From Acidiferrum sp963771295 (lineage in GTDB: Bacteria > Acidobacteriota > Terriglobia > Acidiferrales > UBA7541): a stretch of 64,000 nucleotides of DNA. This document shows positions 8,599 to 17,728 of the stretch, in pieces; positions within the stretch are counted from its first letter, which is position 1, and every line of letters begins with the position of its first letter. The notes under the pieces are model-generated. The model had not been told where the DNA came from. It ran no database searches and worked only from the letters and a program-made list of their open reading frames with translations. Where the stretch lies: positions 558,001 to 622,000 of the forward strand of contig CAVYTB010000008.1 of NCBI GenBank assembly GCA_963771295.1, written 5' to 3'. Position numbers and translations under genes: made by a program.

Positions 8599-9825
8599 TT
8601 AGCGGTCTTCGCCGGCTACGGCTACGTGGGACGCTACCGCTGCTTCGCGCTTGTGCAGGTTGCGCTCATTGTTGGGTTCACGCCAATTGACCGTCGGCAT
8701 CATTAAGGAATGATCCACGCGATCGCGGTACTTCACTGCGATATTTACGAGCGAATCAAGCAGGGAATCGGAGAGCAGGTGCGGCTGCAGCCCCAGGTCG
8801 ATCAGCTTGGAGTGCTTCGCGTTGTAGTAATGCTGCTCAGCTTCGACACGCGGGTCGGGCAAGTGGTCGATTTTTACATCGAGGCCCAGGTGTTTGCCGG
8901 CGACCTGAACTTTCTTCGCTAGATCGAGCACAGAAAACTGCTCGGTGAACTGGTTGTATACGCGGCATTCGCCCTTTCCCGCCGGATTCAGGCAGGCAAT
9001 CTCAATGCAGCGAACGGTGTCGCGAATATCCAGGAAGCCACGGGTCTGTCCGCCCTTGCCGTAAACGGTTAGAGGCAGTCCAATTGCGGCCTGAACGCAG
9101 AAGCGGTTCAACACGGTTCCGAAGACGTCGTCATAGTCAAAGCGATTGATGAGCGTCTCATCGAGGGTGGTTTCGTCAGTTACAGTGCCGTAGACGACGC
9201 CTTGATTGAGGTCGGTGGCGCGCAGCCCCCAGATTTTGCAGGTGAACATCATGTTGTGGCTGTCATGGACCTTGGAGAGATGATAGAAGGAGCCGGGCTG
9301 CTTGGGGAAGGGCAGAACGTCTTTGCGGCCATTGTGTTCAATCTGGATGTAGCCTTCTTCGATGTCGATGTTGGGAGTGCCGTACTCGCCCATGGTTCCG
9401 AGCTTGATGAGGTGGCAATCCGGCATGGATTCGCTAATGGCGAAGAGGACGTTCAGTGTGCCGACAACATTGTTCACCTGCGTGAACACGGCATGCTTGC
9501 GATCGATCATGGAATAGGGAGCGGAACGCTGTTCGGCGAAGTGCACGATGGCTTCCGGCCCAAAGGCTTTGAGCGTGGGCAGCAGGAAATCGTAGTCGGC
9601 GATGTCGCCCACGAAAGTGTCGATGGACTTACCGGTGAGGCGCTTCCAGGTGCGCAAGCGATCGCTGAGTGGCGTAATGGGCGTCAGAGTCTGCGCGCCA
9701 AGTTCGTGGTCCCACTGGCGGCGCAAGTAATTGTCAATGATGGCGACGGAATGTCCCTTCGCCGAAAGATAGAGGGCAGTGGCCCATCCGCAATATCCGT
9801 CTCCGCCGAGCACGGCAATCTTCAT
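8599..9825 (-). CDS. sqdB: UDP-sulfoquinovose synthase
   Basis: Extended-SDR enzyme of 408 residues that converts UDP-glucose plus sulfite to UDP-sulfoquinovose, the sugar of sulfolipids. Hallmarks of the SQD1/SqdB family are unmistakable: GGDGYCGWATALYLS (cofactor binding, residue 7 on), FAEQRSAPYSMIDR, LGTMGEYGTPNIDIEEGYI (Thr144, Glu147), the YHLSK catalytic pair (Tyr181, Lys185), LNQGVVYG and YGKGGQTRGFLDI. The start ATG has AGGGGGA 4-5 bases upstream. It closes a minus-strand run behind asnB and a GT39 transferase. No SqdX/SqdD-type glycosyltransferase is in the window, so the sugar may go to another glycan. Confidence 0.93.
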   Translation of the reverse strand: MKIAVLGGDGYCGWATALYLSAKGHSVAIIDNYLRRQWDHELGAQTLTPITPLSDRLRTWKRLTGKSIDTFVGDIADYDFLLPTLKAFGPEAIVHFAEQRSAPYSMIDRKHAVFTQVNNVVGTLNVLFAISESMPDCHLIKLGTMGEYGTPNIDIEEGYIQIEHNGRKDVLPFPKQPGSFYHLSKVHDSHNMMFTCKIWGLRATDLNQGVVYGTVTDETTLDETLINRFDYDDVFGTVLNRFCVQAAIGLPLTVYGKGGQTRGFLDIRDTVRCIEIACLNPAGKGECRVYNQFTEQFSVLDLAKKVQVAGKHLGLDVKIDHLPDPRVEAEQHYYNAKHSKLIDLGLQPHLLSDSLLDSLVNIAVKYRDRVDHSLMMPTVNWREPNNERNLHKREAAVASHVAVAGEDR

Positions 9826-9850
9826 ATTTCCCCCTAAATTGAACAGCTAC

Positions 9851-10000
9851 TCACTTGTTGGAACTTGTGGCCTTGGAGGACGCGAGCTGACCCGCACCTG
9901 GATGGTCCTTCTGCCAATGAACGATCCGACCCATGCCGAATATATAGTTTAGCAGCCCCAGCGCCCGAACGAGAAGGCTCCAAATACGAAGGCAGAGCAA
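9851..10000 (-). CDS. Possible small protein between GT39 and sqdB
   Basis: A 49-codon frame beginning at TTG just after the GT39 stop and ending 25 bases before sqdB. It reads IWSLLVRALGLLNYIFGMG and then a polar tail, HWQKDHPGAGQ. The amphipathic N-terminus and fit between two same-strand genes make it plausible. There is no clear ribosome site and I know no homolog, so it may be chance. Confidence 0.3.
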   Translation of the reverse strand: MLCLRIWSLLVRALGLLNYIFGMGRIVHWQKDHPGAGQLASSKATSSNK

Positions 10001-10004
10001 GGCG

Positions 10005-11828
10005 TCAGAGTCGCGGTTGAGCGGGAGCTATGTTTGCGGCTGAGCCGGCGGCGCTATTCGTAACCAGCAATTTACCGCCGCTCTCCAGGACGGTTTCGAA
10101 TTCGCCGGAGCCAATCAAGTCGCGCAAGCGCTGGACCGCTCTTTTGGAGCCCACCAGGTAGCAGCGTCCTTTGCTGGTCCAGAGAGCCGTGAACTGCGCG
10201 TCGGTGAGGAATACGTCGGGCACGCCCGGAGCGGCAGCACCGTACTCCAGGTTATTGAATTTGCCGTTCAGCAGCACCGGATCGAGGCCGGTATAAAAAA
10301 CGACCGAGGAATATGTGTAGTAATGATGATCGAGAATCAGTTTGCCCGGAGGCAGGCTGCGCACTTTTTCGGCGATGGGCCGCGACGAGAGAAAAGGATC
10401 AAATACGACGAGAGCAAGTCGGGCGGCATGAAAGAAGAGGACCATCATGACTGCGCTGAGTAAAAATGCGCGAATGCCAGACCAGCGCAGATTGCCGACC
10501 GCTCCGACCAGAAAGGCGATGCCTGCGACGATGAGCGGCAAACGCAGATAAGCAAATGAGTCCAGGGTGAGGTCCAGCATGTGCCCGAGCGACAGCGTAT
10601 ACGCCGAGGGATGGCGCGAAAGTGCAGAGGAAATGTCGCCGGGTGTAGGCAGGTTGCGAACTTCGAAAGCAATTGCGATGGTGGCAATCGCGCAAGCGGC
10701 TGCAATCACGCCCAGCGTGCGCGTTCCGTAACGCACCCAGTTGTCCTCGGTGGCCATGGCGCAGCCGATCAGCAGGGCAAGCGCGGAATAGCAGGGCATG
10801 GAGTAATACTCCTGCGTGGTGGAGAACGTAAAGAACACCAGCAGGAAGCCTGTCCAGCAAAGAGCCAGAAGGCGGGTGCGGCCCGCGCGATCCGCGGGCT
10901 TGAAGGAGAGCTTGCAGACCGCGGGAAGATAAACGCTCCAGGGAAACAGCCACAGCAGATGAAACAACCAGAAATACAAACGTGGAACGGTGTTGTAGTC
11001 GCGCGGGTAACGCAGATTCAGGAATCGCAGCAGCTGTTCGTTGATGAAGTAGAACCACAGGAAGCCGTGATACAGGCCGGGGCCGCTCTTCAGAGTCCAA
11101 GCAAAATACGGAGGATTGCGAAGCGTGGCCAGCACGTGCCAAGGCACCGCGATCACCGCGGCAATTGCGGCGCCGGTGAACGGATGGAGCCGTTGCCAGG
11201 AGCGGCGAACGAAGAGTTGTTTTGTGACGAAGAGATAAATGAGGGCACCGGCAACGGGGAAAACGACGGCGACGAGGCTCTTCAACAACAAACCGGTGCC
11301 CAGACTGGCGGCCAGAATGACCGACCAGAGTCGAGGATGAGGCTCGTCTTGGTCGAGAGCGCGCAGAAAGGCCCACATGGCAAGGGTGATGGTGAACGTC
11401 AGCATCACGTCCGGAATCTGAATACGCGTGAAGAGGAAGAGGCCAACGCAGGTGCCCACCACAAGGCCCGCGTAGAGTCCAGCGCGCTTGCCGAATGCCC
11501 AGATGCCAACAGCAGCGGTGAGCAGGGCAAGACCAATCGAAGAAAGGGCCACGGGCAGGCGCGCAACCACATCACTGACGCCGAAAATTTTGTAGAAAAT
11601 CGCAATCAGCCAGTAGATGAGCGGAGCTTTTTCAAGATACAGGACACCGTCGAGCCGCGCCGTTACCCAGTCGCCGGTGATCAGCATGGTTTTGGCGATT
11701 TGCGCCTGCACCGCATCGACGTCATCCATCAGCGAAGGCGGAGAGACGGTGCAGCCGAGATAGATCGCTCCGACGATGATGGCGACGACCGCAAACACGA
11801 ACCAACGGCGCTGAAACAAATCGTTCAT
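10005..11828 (-). CDS. GT39-family (PMT/ArnT-like) integral membrane glycosyltransferase
   Basis: Polytopic protein of about 607 residues with roughly 11-13 hydrophobic segments. Members move a sugar from a polyprenyl-phosphate donor to lipid A, protein or another periplasmic acceptor. The first luminal loop carries SLMDDVDAVQAQIAKTMLITGDW, including the acidic pair expected of the active site, followed by LEKAPLIYWL, the usual ArnT-like block. The C-terminal soluble part (about 500-600) is periplasmic. I start at ATG 11828 because it overlaps the asnB stop as ATGA; an upstream in-frame start at 11873 lies inside asnB. Coupling to asnB and nearness to sqdB suggest a surface-glycan role. Confidence 0.85.
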   Translation of the reverse strand: MNDLFQRRWFVFAVVAIIVGAIYLGCTVSPPSLMDDVDAVQAQIAKTMLITGDWVTARLDGVLYLEKAPLIYWLIAIFYKIFGVSDVVARLPVALSSIGLALLTAAVGIWAFGKRAGLYAGLVVGTCVGLFLFTRIQIPDVMLTFTITLAMWAFLRALDQDEPHPRLWSVILAASLGTGLLLKSLVAVVFPVAGALIYLFVTKQLFVRRSWQRLHPFTGAAIAAVIAVPWHVLATLRNPPYFAWTLKSGPGLYHGFLWFYFINEQLLRFLNLRYPRDYNTVPRLYFWLFHLLWLFPWSVYLPAVCKLSFKPADRAGRTRLLALCWTGFLLVFFTFSTTQEYYSMPCYSALALLIGCAMATEDNWVRYGTRTLGVIAAACAIATIAIAFEVRNLPTPGDISSALSRHPSAYTLSLGHMLDLTLDSFAYLRLPLIVAGIAFLVGAVGNLRWSGIRAFLLSAVMMVLFFHAARLALVVFDPFLSSRPIAEKVRSLPPGKLILDHHYYTYSSVVFYTGLDPVLLNGKFNNLEYGAAAPGVPDVFLTDAQFTALWTSKGRCYLVGSKRAVQRLRDLIGSGEFETVLESGGKLLVTNSAAGSAANIAPAQPRL

Positions 11829-13711
11829 CGCGCGGCCAACGCGGGAATTTTCACCTGCCACTTTTTCATCCACAGAAACAGGATCAGAAGGCCCCAGAGG
11901 TGATAACCGACGTTAATTTCGCGTGCCTGGTGGCGGCGGTTCAGTTCTTCGATGCCGGCGCAGTTGAAGAGATCGCCGTATTCCGACAAGCCAAACTTCA
12001 GCGCGTCTTCGAGAAGATTCCGCAAAATGCTGCGCATCCACTCGTGCGCGGGAATGTCGAAACCGGTTTTTTTGCGGTGAATAATCGAGGGAGGCAGCTT
12101 GTCTTTCATTAGATCTTTCAGGATGACTTTCTGGCGGGAGCCGTCGATCTTCATTTTCGCGGGCAGCGTGGCGGCGAATTCCACGATGCGGTGGTCCAGA
12201 AACGCGGGACGAACTTCTACTGAATGCGCCATGCTCATGCGATCGCTTTTGGTCAGGATATCGTCGGCCAGATAATATTTTTGGTCGAGCCAGAGGAATG
12301 GGGCGAGATCGTCGCCGTTTCGCGGCAATTGTTGCATTTGGCCCAAAATTTCATTCAGCGAGGCCGGCAGGGGGCGATTCACGATTGCGCGCAGTTGGTC
12401 TTGCGCAAACGTGCCGTTCCAAAAGACATGCGCGCGTCCTTCGTCCATGCGCGAGCCCTGGAGCAAGCGGGTGGCCTTGTAATCGAAGCCCATCTTTTCA
12501 TCGGAGACGGGCCAGTGGCGCAGAACCGCGAGGCCCAAGGCCGCGGCGCCGGGAATGGCACGGATGGAACGAGCCATGCGATTGGCGCGATAGGTCAAGT
12601 AGCCGCCGAAAAGTTCGTCCGCGCCCTCGCCGCTGAGCGCGACGGTCGTTTTGCGCTTACAAAGCTTCGAGAGGAACCAGACCGGCAGCGCACCGGCGTC
12701 GGCGCTCGGCTCATCGGAATAGTAGGCAAATTCCTCGATGGCGCTTTGCAAATCCACTTCGGGATTCAGATCCATCTCGTCGTGGTCAGTGCCGTACTGT
12801 TTCACCGCCGCGCGAATGTACGGGGTCTCGTCAAAGCTGCGGCCGAGGAACGAGATGGAAAAGGTCTTCAGTTGCGACGAACTTGCTTTCGCGGCGTAGT
12901 GCAGGATGGTTGTGGAATCAACACCGCCGCTCAGCCACACACCCAGTGGCACGTCCGATAGCAGATGCTCGCGAATGGAATCCTGAAGCAGACGGTCGAG
13001 TTCGTCCTGCGCGTCTTGCTGCGAAATTTTCTGCGTGGCTCCAAACGGCAGCGACCAGTAGCTTCCCGTGGTGATCTTGCCGTCTTGCCACTCCATCCAG
13101 TCGCCCGGCGGAACTTTTTTTGCGCCATCGATTAAGGTCCAGGGGGAAGGGATGTAGTTCAGCGAGAGATAGCAATCGAGGCCGTCCAGGCTTAGATTGC
13201 GCTCAATTTCCGGATGAATCAGGATGGATTTGAGTTCCGACCCGAAAAACAGATCTTCGCCTTTCTGCACGTAATACAGCGGCTTGATGCCCATACGGTC
13301 GCGAGCGAGCACAAATCGTTTCGCGGGCAAATTCCAGATGGCGAGCGCGAACATACCGCGGAGGCGTTTGAAGGAGTCTATATCCCACTGCAGGAAGGCC
13401 TTGAGGACGGTTTCGGTATCGGAGTGAGAAGTGAATCGGTGGCCGAGTTTTTCCAGTTCAGCGCGAATTTCCAGGTGATTGTAAATCTCGCCGTTGAAGA
13501 CGATGCCCCATTCGCCGCCATTTTCAAGGATGGGCTGATTGCCGGTTTCAAGGTCGATAATTTTCAGACGGGCGGCGCCAAACGAAAACAGTGGCGACGA
13601 AAAAACGCCCTGCTGGTCGGGGCCGCGATGCTTCAGCGCATCGGTGGCCTCGCGGATTCGTCCTTCAGGAGGGCTCCAATGTTTATGCGTGAAGCCAGCA
13701 ATGCCGCACAA
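11825..13711 (-). CDS. asnB: Asparagine synthase (glutamine-hydrolysing)
   Basis: Class II amidotransferase of 628 residues. Cys2 of MCGIAGF is the glutaminase nucleophile, followed by RGPDQQG and NGEIYNH of the Ntn domain. The synthetase domain has the ATP-pyrophosphatase loop SGGVDS at 261-266 and LSGEGADELFGGY. The length fits the AsnB subgroup common in exopolysaccharide clusters. It could make asparagine or amidate a glycan precursor; translational coupling to the GT39 gene favours the latter, but this is inference. Confidence 0.92.
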   Translation of the reverse strand: MCGIAGFTHKHWSPPEGRIREATDALKHRGPDQQGVFSSPLFSFGAARLKIIDLETGNQPILENGGEWGIVFNGEIYNHLEIRAELEKLGHRFTSHSDTETVLKAFLQWDIDSFKRLRGMFALAIWNLPAKRFVLARDRMGIKPLYYVQKGEDLFFGSELKSILIHPEIERNLSLDGLDCYLSLNYIPSPWTLIDGAKKVPPGDWMEWQDGKITTGSYWSLPFGATQKISQQDAQDELDRLLQDSIREHLLSDVPLGVWLSGGVDSTTILHYAAKASSSQLKTFSISFLGRSFDETPYIRAAVKQYGTDHDEMDLNPEVDLQSAIEEFAYYSDEPSADAGALPVWFLSKLCKRKTTVALSGEGADELFGGYLTYRANRMARSIRAIPGAAALGLAVLRHWPVSDEKMGFDYKATRLLQGSRMDEGRAHVFWNGTFAQDQLRAIVNRPLPASLNEILGQMQQLPRNGDDLAPFLWLDQKYYLADDILTKSDRMSMAHSVEVRPAFLDHRIVEFAATLPAKMKIDGSRQKVILKDLMKDKLPPSIIHRKKTGFDIPAHEWMRSILRNLLEDALKFGLSEYGDLFNCAGIEELNRRHQAREINVGYHLWGLLILFLWMKKWQVKIPALAAR

Positions 13712-13826
13712 TGCAGCCCGCCTTTCGCAAACACAATGAATTTAAGATGGCGCGATCCTCGTAACTAAGCCGACTTCCCATCCCGCTCAAGAACCGCAAA
13801 AATTGGATGGATCACTCGGGAGTGAA

Positions 13827-13903
13827 TGGTCGGGGCGCCGAGATTTGAACTCGGGACCTCCTGCGCCCAAGGCAGGCGCGCTACCAGGCTGCGCTACGCC
13901 CCG
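13827..13903 (-). tRNA. tRNA-Pro (anticodon UGG)
   Basis: Full 77-base cloverleaf on the minus strand. Acceptor CGGGGCG pairs with CGCCCCG, the D-loop has AGCCTGGTAGCGC, and anticodon stem CCTGC/GCAGG encloses CTTGGGC with anticodon TGG. The T-loop is GTTCAAATC, and the discriminator A plus CCA end are encoded in the DNA. Confidence 0.95.
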
Positions 13904-14169
13904 ACTGAAGTGCTTCATGATTATAAGGCATCCACAGGAATGTCGCGAATGCGCCGGTGGTCTCTTCCTCTTATCTTGACGGGGATGCTTGAGACAGGAC
14001 ATGCTCACGCGGCGGGCGGTGAGGAGGAACAGGCGTATTTCCAGAGACATCCGGCCGGCCAAGGAAAAAATCAGGCGGCTGTCCAAATTGCCCGAATTCG
14101 TACGTCATCCTAATAGAGAACGGAAAGCGGGCGATGCTAGCGGCTTGCAAGCCATAAGGGAGGCACGAC

Positions 14170-14541
14170 ATGCAGTTCATGCTAATGGACTATGTGCAGG
14201 CGGAGGGTTTCCACGAGCTCACGCAGGACGAGCAAGCTCATTGGTTGGGGGCGTATCGAGCATATCTGGAGGCCATGAGGAACGCGGGTGTCTACAAGAG
14301 CGGCAATGGGCTGCATCCGGCCTCGACGGCCGCCACGGTGCGTGTTGTGGATGGCAAGGCTCAGGTGCTGGACGGGCCGTATGCCGAGACGAAAGAGCAG
14401 TTGGGTGGATTTCACATGATCGACGTGCCGGACCTGGATGCGGCGATTTCCTGGGCGGCGCGCAGCCCCACCGCGCTTTACGGTGTCGTTGAAGTGCGTC
14501 AGATCATGGATGTGCCGCCGTCGGAGTGGCGGCGCTCGTAG
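14170..14541 (+). CDS. YciI/DGPF-domain protein
   Basis: Small cytoplasmic protein of 123 residues in the YCII-related fold. The eponymous DGPYAETKEQLGGF motif lies at residues 68-81. AAGGGAGG sits 5 bases before the ATG. DGPF proteins are standing neighbours of ECF42 sigma factors, and such a sigma gene lies 1.1 kb downstream on the same strand. Their biochemical role is not settled. Confidence 0.9.
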   Translation: MQFMLMDYVQAEGFHELTQDEQAHWLGAYRAYLEAMRNAGVYKSGNGLHPASTAATVRVVDGKAQVLDGPYAETKEQLGGFHMIDVPDLDAAISWAARSPTALYGVVEVRQIMDVPPSEWRRS

Positions 14542-14576
14542 TTTCGAAATATCTAAATCGATAAGGGAGAAAAGAG

Positions 14577-15131
14577 ATGCCGAGACTTGTGGTTTTCAAT
14601 AATGTTTCGTTGGATGGTTACTTTGTGGACGCGAACGGCGATATGAGCTGGGCGCACAAACAAGATCCGGAGTGGAGTGCTTTTGTCAGCGAGAATGCCA
14701 GCGGCACCGCGGTGCTGGTGTTCGGCAGGATTACTTACGACCTGATGGCCAGCTACTGGCCGACGCCGCTGGCCATGAAGAACAATCCAGTTGTGGCGGA
14801 AGGAATGAACAATCTTCAAAAGGTGGTGTTCTCGCGAACATTGGACAAGGCGACGTGGAAAAACACGAAGCTGGTAAAGGGCGACATGCTGCAGGAAGTA
14901 CGGAAGATGAAGAGCGAGCCGGGCCCGGACATAGTGATTCTGGGAAGCGGCAGCATTGTTGCACAATTGGCGCAGGCGGAATTGATCGACGAATATCAGG
15001 TGGCGCTGAGCCCAATCGTTCTTGGTAAAGGAAGGAGTATGTTTGAAGGCGTGAAGCAGAACGTGAACTTGAAAAAGACGCGGGCGTTCGGCAACGGAAA
15101 AGTGATGCTGTGGTACGAGCCGGCGGCGTAG
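14577..15131 (+). CDS. Dihydrofolate reductase-like (RibD C-terminal) protein
   Basis: A 184-residue protein of the RibD C-terminal/DHFR-like family (NNVSLDGYFVDANGDMSW; VFGRITYDLMASYW; ILGSGSIVAQLAQAELIDEY; PIVLGKGRSMFE). These are probably NADPH-dependent reductases of unknown substrate. GGGAGAAAAG precedes the ATG. It lies 35 bases after the DGPF gene and 12 bases before the next, fitting an operon ending with the sigma factor. Confidence 0.88.
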   Translation: MPRLVVFNNVSLDGYFVDANGDMSWAHKQDPEWSAFVSENASGTAVLVFGRITYDLMASYWPTPLAMKNNPVVAEGMNNLQKVVFSRTLDKATWKNTKLVKGDMLQEVRKMKSEPGPDIVILGSGSIVAQLAQAELIDEYQVALSPIVLGKGRSMFEGVKQNVNLKKTRAFGNGKVMLWYEPAA

Positions 15132-15143
15132 AGAAGAGCGGAA

Positions 15144-15665
15144 TTGGACATAGTGTCTCACGCGCTGTGGGCTACGGCCGCCGGGATAGGCGCGCGGCGA
15201 AAGGTGAAGCAGCGCATTCGCTTGGGCTGGGTGGCGCTCTGGGGCGTTCTTCCAGACCTGGTCGTGTTCGCAATTCCCGCGGCGGTTAGAATTTGGCGGT
15301 ATCTGAGCGGCGCTTCGAAGACGCTGTTGCCCGATGGGAGTGGACCCCATTTCGACTGGGTGTGGGGGCTGTATAACTGCACCCACAGCGCGCTGGTATT
15401 CGCGGTTTGTTTCGGAGCGGGTTGGTTGTTGCTGCGGAAGCCGCCGCTGGAAATGCTGGGGTGGGCGCTGCACATCGTGATCGATGTGTTCACGCACCGA
15501 GGGATGTTCGCAGTCAAGTTTCTGTGGCCGGTTTCGCCGGTTCACGTCGACGGCATTCGCAGGGAGACGCCGTGGTTTCTGGTGGTGAATTTCACGGCGC
15601 TTACAGCGGTCTATCTATTGTTATGGATTTACCGGGCCAGAAAGCCGTCTCTTCCAGAACACTGA
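15144..15665 (+). CDS. YdjM/DUF457-like membrane-bound putative metal hydrolase
   Basis: Membrane protein of 173 residues with about four hydrophobic segments and the spaced histidines of the YdjM-like family: DIVSHALW at the start, NCTHSALVF in the middle and LHIVIDVFTHRG later. These are thought to bind metal, but activity is unproven. The start is TTG, in the position that gives the conserved MDIVSHALW; a GTG three codons on is the alternative. It is packed between two genes of the ECF42 cluster. Confidence 0.75.
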   Translation: MDIVSHALWATAAGIGARRKVKQRIRLGWVALWGVLPDLVVFAIPAAVRIWRYLSGASKTLLPDGSGPHFDWVWGLYNCTHSALVFAVCFGAGWLLLRKPPLEMLGWALHIVIDVFTHRGMFAVKFLWPVSPVHVDGIRRETPWFLVVNFTALTAVYLLLWIYRARKPSLPEH

Positions 15666-15684
15666 ACCGAAGGAAATCTTGCAG

Positions 15685-16977
15685 ATGTCTGGCACGAACG
15701 AGTCAGAAATTTGGAGCGAAGCTGGCAACTCTCCCGATCCCGCTGCGCAGGCTCGCAGCGTGGCGGACACCGTGGCGCGACGCAGCTACGGCAAGTTGGT
15801 TGCGTTTCTGGCGGCTCGAACACGAGATGTGGCTGCCGCGGAAGATGCTCTCTCGGAGGCGTTCGCTTCGGCGCTGACAGCTTGGCCGCGCAATGGCTGC
15901 CCCGAGAATCCTGAGGCGTGGCTGATGACAGTGGCGCGACGTAAAGCGATCGATGTTGCACGCAAGCGTTTCACGGGAGAAACGGTGGCCGGGCAATTGC
16001 AAATTCTCGCCGAGGGTTTGGAAGCTGCGGCGGCAGCGCACGGGGAAATCCCGGATCGCCGCCTGGCGCTGCTGTTTGCCTGCGCGCATCCCGCGATCGA
16101 CACCGGCGTTCGCGCGCCACTGATGCTGCAAGTAGTGGTTGGGCTGGATGCCAGGACGATTGCTTCGGCGTTCCTGATGTCGCCCGCGGCGATGGGCAAA
16201 CGCCTGGGCCGGGCCAAAGACAAACTGCGGCAGGGCGGCATTCCGTTCAGCGTGCCGGAACGCGAAGAACTTTCCAGCCGGCTGGAAAGTGTGTTGGACG
16301 GCATATACGCGGCTTTCGCGGAGGGCTGGAGCGATCCCGGAAAGGCGGATGTGATGCGCAGCGATCTGACCAGCGAAGCGATGTTTCTGGCGAGAGTCGT
16401 GACTGAACTGCTTCCTGACGAACCGGAGGCGCTGGGGTTGTTGGCTTTTCTGCTTCATGCTGATGCGCGGCGTCGCGCGCGGCGCAATGCGAATGGCGAG
16501 TATGTTCCGCTGGCCGAACAGGATTCGGCGTTATGGGACTGGGAAATGATTGGTGAGGCGGAGACGCTGATCCGGCGCGCCAGTGCGCTCGGATCGATTG
16601 GCCGGTATCAATTGGAAGCCGCGCTGCAGTCCGCGCATGTGTATCGTTGCCGCACGGGTGAATCGAACTGGGCGGACGTGGTGGAGTTGTATGACGTGCT
16701 GTTGGCGCTGACCTCATCGCCGGTGGTGGCGCTGAATCGCGCGCTGGCCATCGCGGAGTTGCGCGGCGCCGCGGCCGGTCTTGCCGCTATGCCGGATGTG
16801 AATGCGGATGCTCGGCTCGCCGAATATCAGCCTTACTGGGCGGCGCGCGCCGAACTATTGGCCAAAACGGTCGCGAACGACGAAGCTCGGCATGCGTATG
16901 AAATCGCTATCGGCCTGGAACGAGACCCGGCAGTGCGCCGCTTCTTGCAACAGCGCCAGGCGGCATTGGCTCCATAG
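15685..16977 (+). CDS. ECF42-type RNA polymerase sigma factor with C-terminal extension
   Basis: Sigma factor of about 430 residues. Region 2 (VAFLAARTRDVAAAEDALSEAFASAL) and region 4 (ARTIASAFLMSPAAMGKRLGRAKDKL) fill the first 180 residues. The remaining 250 form a helical, TPR-like extension (YELLDVLLALTSSPVVALNRALA-type). That architecture with a DGPF neighbour is the known ECF42 group, which has no anti-sigma factor; the extension is thought to control activity. I choose ATG 15685 with AAGGAAA about 9 bases upstream over a TTG at 15679. Confidence 0.87.
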   Translation: MSGTNESEIWSEAGNSPDPAAQARSVADTVARRSYGKLVAFLAARTRDVAAAEDALSEAFASALTAWPRNGCPENPEAWLMTVARRKAIDVARKRFTGETVAGQLQILAEGLEAAAAAHGEIPDRRLALLFACAHPAIDTGVRAPLMLQVVVGLDARTIASAFLMSPAAMGKRLGRAKDKLRQGGIPFSVPEREELSSRLESVLDGIYAAFAEGWSDPGKADVMRSDLTSEAMFLARVVTELLPDEPEALGLLAFLLHADARRRARRNANGEYVPLAEQDSALWDWEMIGEAETLIRRASALGSIGRYQLEAALQSAHVYRCRTGESNWADVVELYDVLLALTSSPVVALNRALAIAELRGAAAGLAAMPDVNADARLAEYQPYWAARAELLAKTVANDEARHAYEIAIGLERDPAVRRFLQQRQAALAP

Positions 16978-17029
16978 GATTCTGCCGAGCGCGCAGCGTG
17001 CGTCGGAGTGGATTGTTCGACTAACTCCC

Positions 17030-17680
17030 TTACGCGCTCGCGGCTTTGCGTGCTTTCGGACGCGCTGGATCTCCCGTTGCCGCCTCTTCCACGTCGCCGC
17101 CGTTTTCTTTGGCAATGCCGGCAAGCAAGCGGCCGCTGAGCGCGGATTTGGGCTTCGTCAGAGTGACATCGTTGTCAGAAGCATACTTGTCGCGATGCTT
17201 GATGAGCAGCCACGTTGGTTTGCTGCTTCCGCCAAAACCGCGCGTGCGCACCAGCACCCACGACCCAAGAAGTTTTTTTCCGTGCAGCGTAAATTTCAGA
17301 TCGCCTTTTTTCAGCGCGGCTTCCGGGTCATCCTGCTCCGGCGTCCACGTTCCGATGTCCCACACCATCACGGTGCCACCGCCGTATTCTCCCTTGGGAA
17401 TCACGCCCTCGAATTTTGCGTAGTCGATGGGATGATCTTCCACCTGCATGGCCAGCCGTTTCACGGAAGGGTCGAGCGACGGACCTTTCGGCACCGCCCA
17501 CGAGAGCAATGTGCCGCTGAATTCCAGGCGAAAGTCGTAGTGCAGTTGAGAAGCGCGATGCTTCTGTACCACAAAAATCAGGTCGGACTTGGCTTTTTGT
17601 GGTTTGCGATTCTTGGCGGCTCCCTGAGGTTCGGGAGAAACCTTGAAATTACGCTTTTCACGATATTTTGTCAGTGACAT
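17030..17680 (-). CDS. LigD-type 3'-phosphoesterase domain as a separate protein
   Basis: A 216-residue stand-alone version of the LigD phosphoesterase domain, which trims 3' ends before end joining. The active-site set is visible: VVQKHRASQLHYDFRLEF (two His, Asp, Arg), QVEDHPIDYAKFEG and PKGEYGGG. The C-terminus is a basic tail (PARPKARKAASA). It is third in a same-strand run after the ligase and polymerase genes, 48 bases behind the latter. Confidence 0.9.
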   Translation of the reverse strand: MSLTKYREKRNFKVSPEPQGAAKNRKPQKAKSDLIFVVQKHRASQLHYDFRLEFSGTLLSWAVPKGPSLDPSVKRLAMQVEDHPIDYAKFEGVIPKGEYGGGTVMVWDIGTWTPEQDDPEAALKKGDLKFTLHGKKLLGSWVLVRTRGFGGSSKPTWLLIKHRDKYASDNDVTLTKPKSALSGRLLAGIAKENGGDVEEAATGDPARPKARKAASA

Positions 17681-17728
17681 GTTGAGCCTTTCTTCGCGTA
17701 ACGTGTGCGGGCGAACCGGCTATTTTGA

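Noticed and set aside
10581..11903. 440-codon frame opposite the GT39 gene
   Set aside because: Antisense to a clear membrane glycosyltransferase; composition is Arg/Gly/Gln rich and no domain is seen. High GC keeps antisense frames open.
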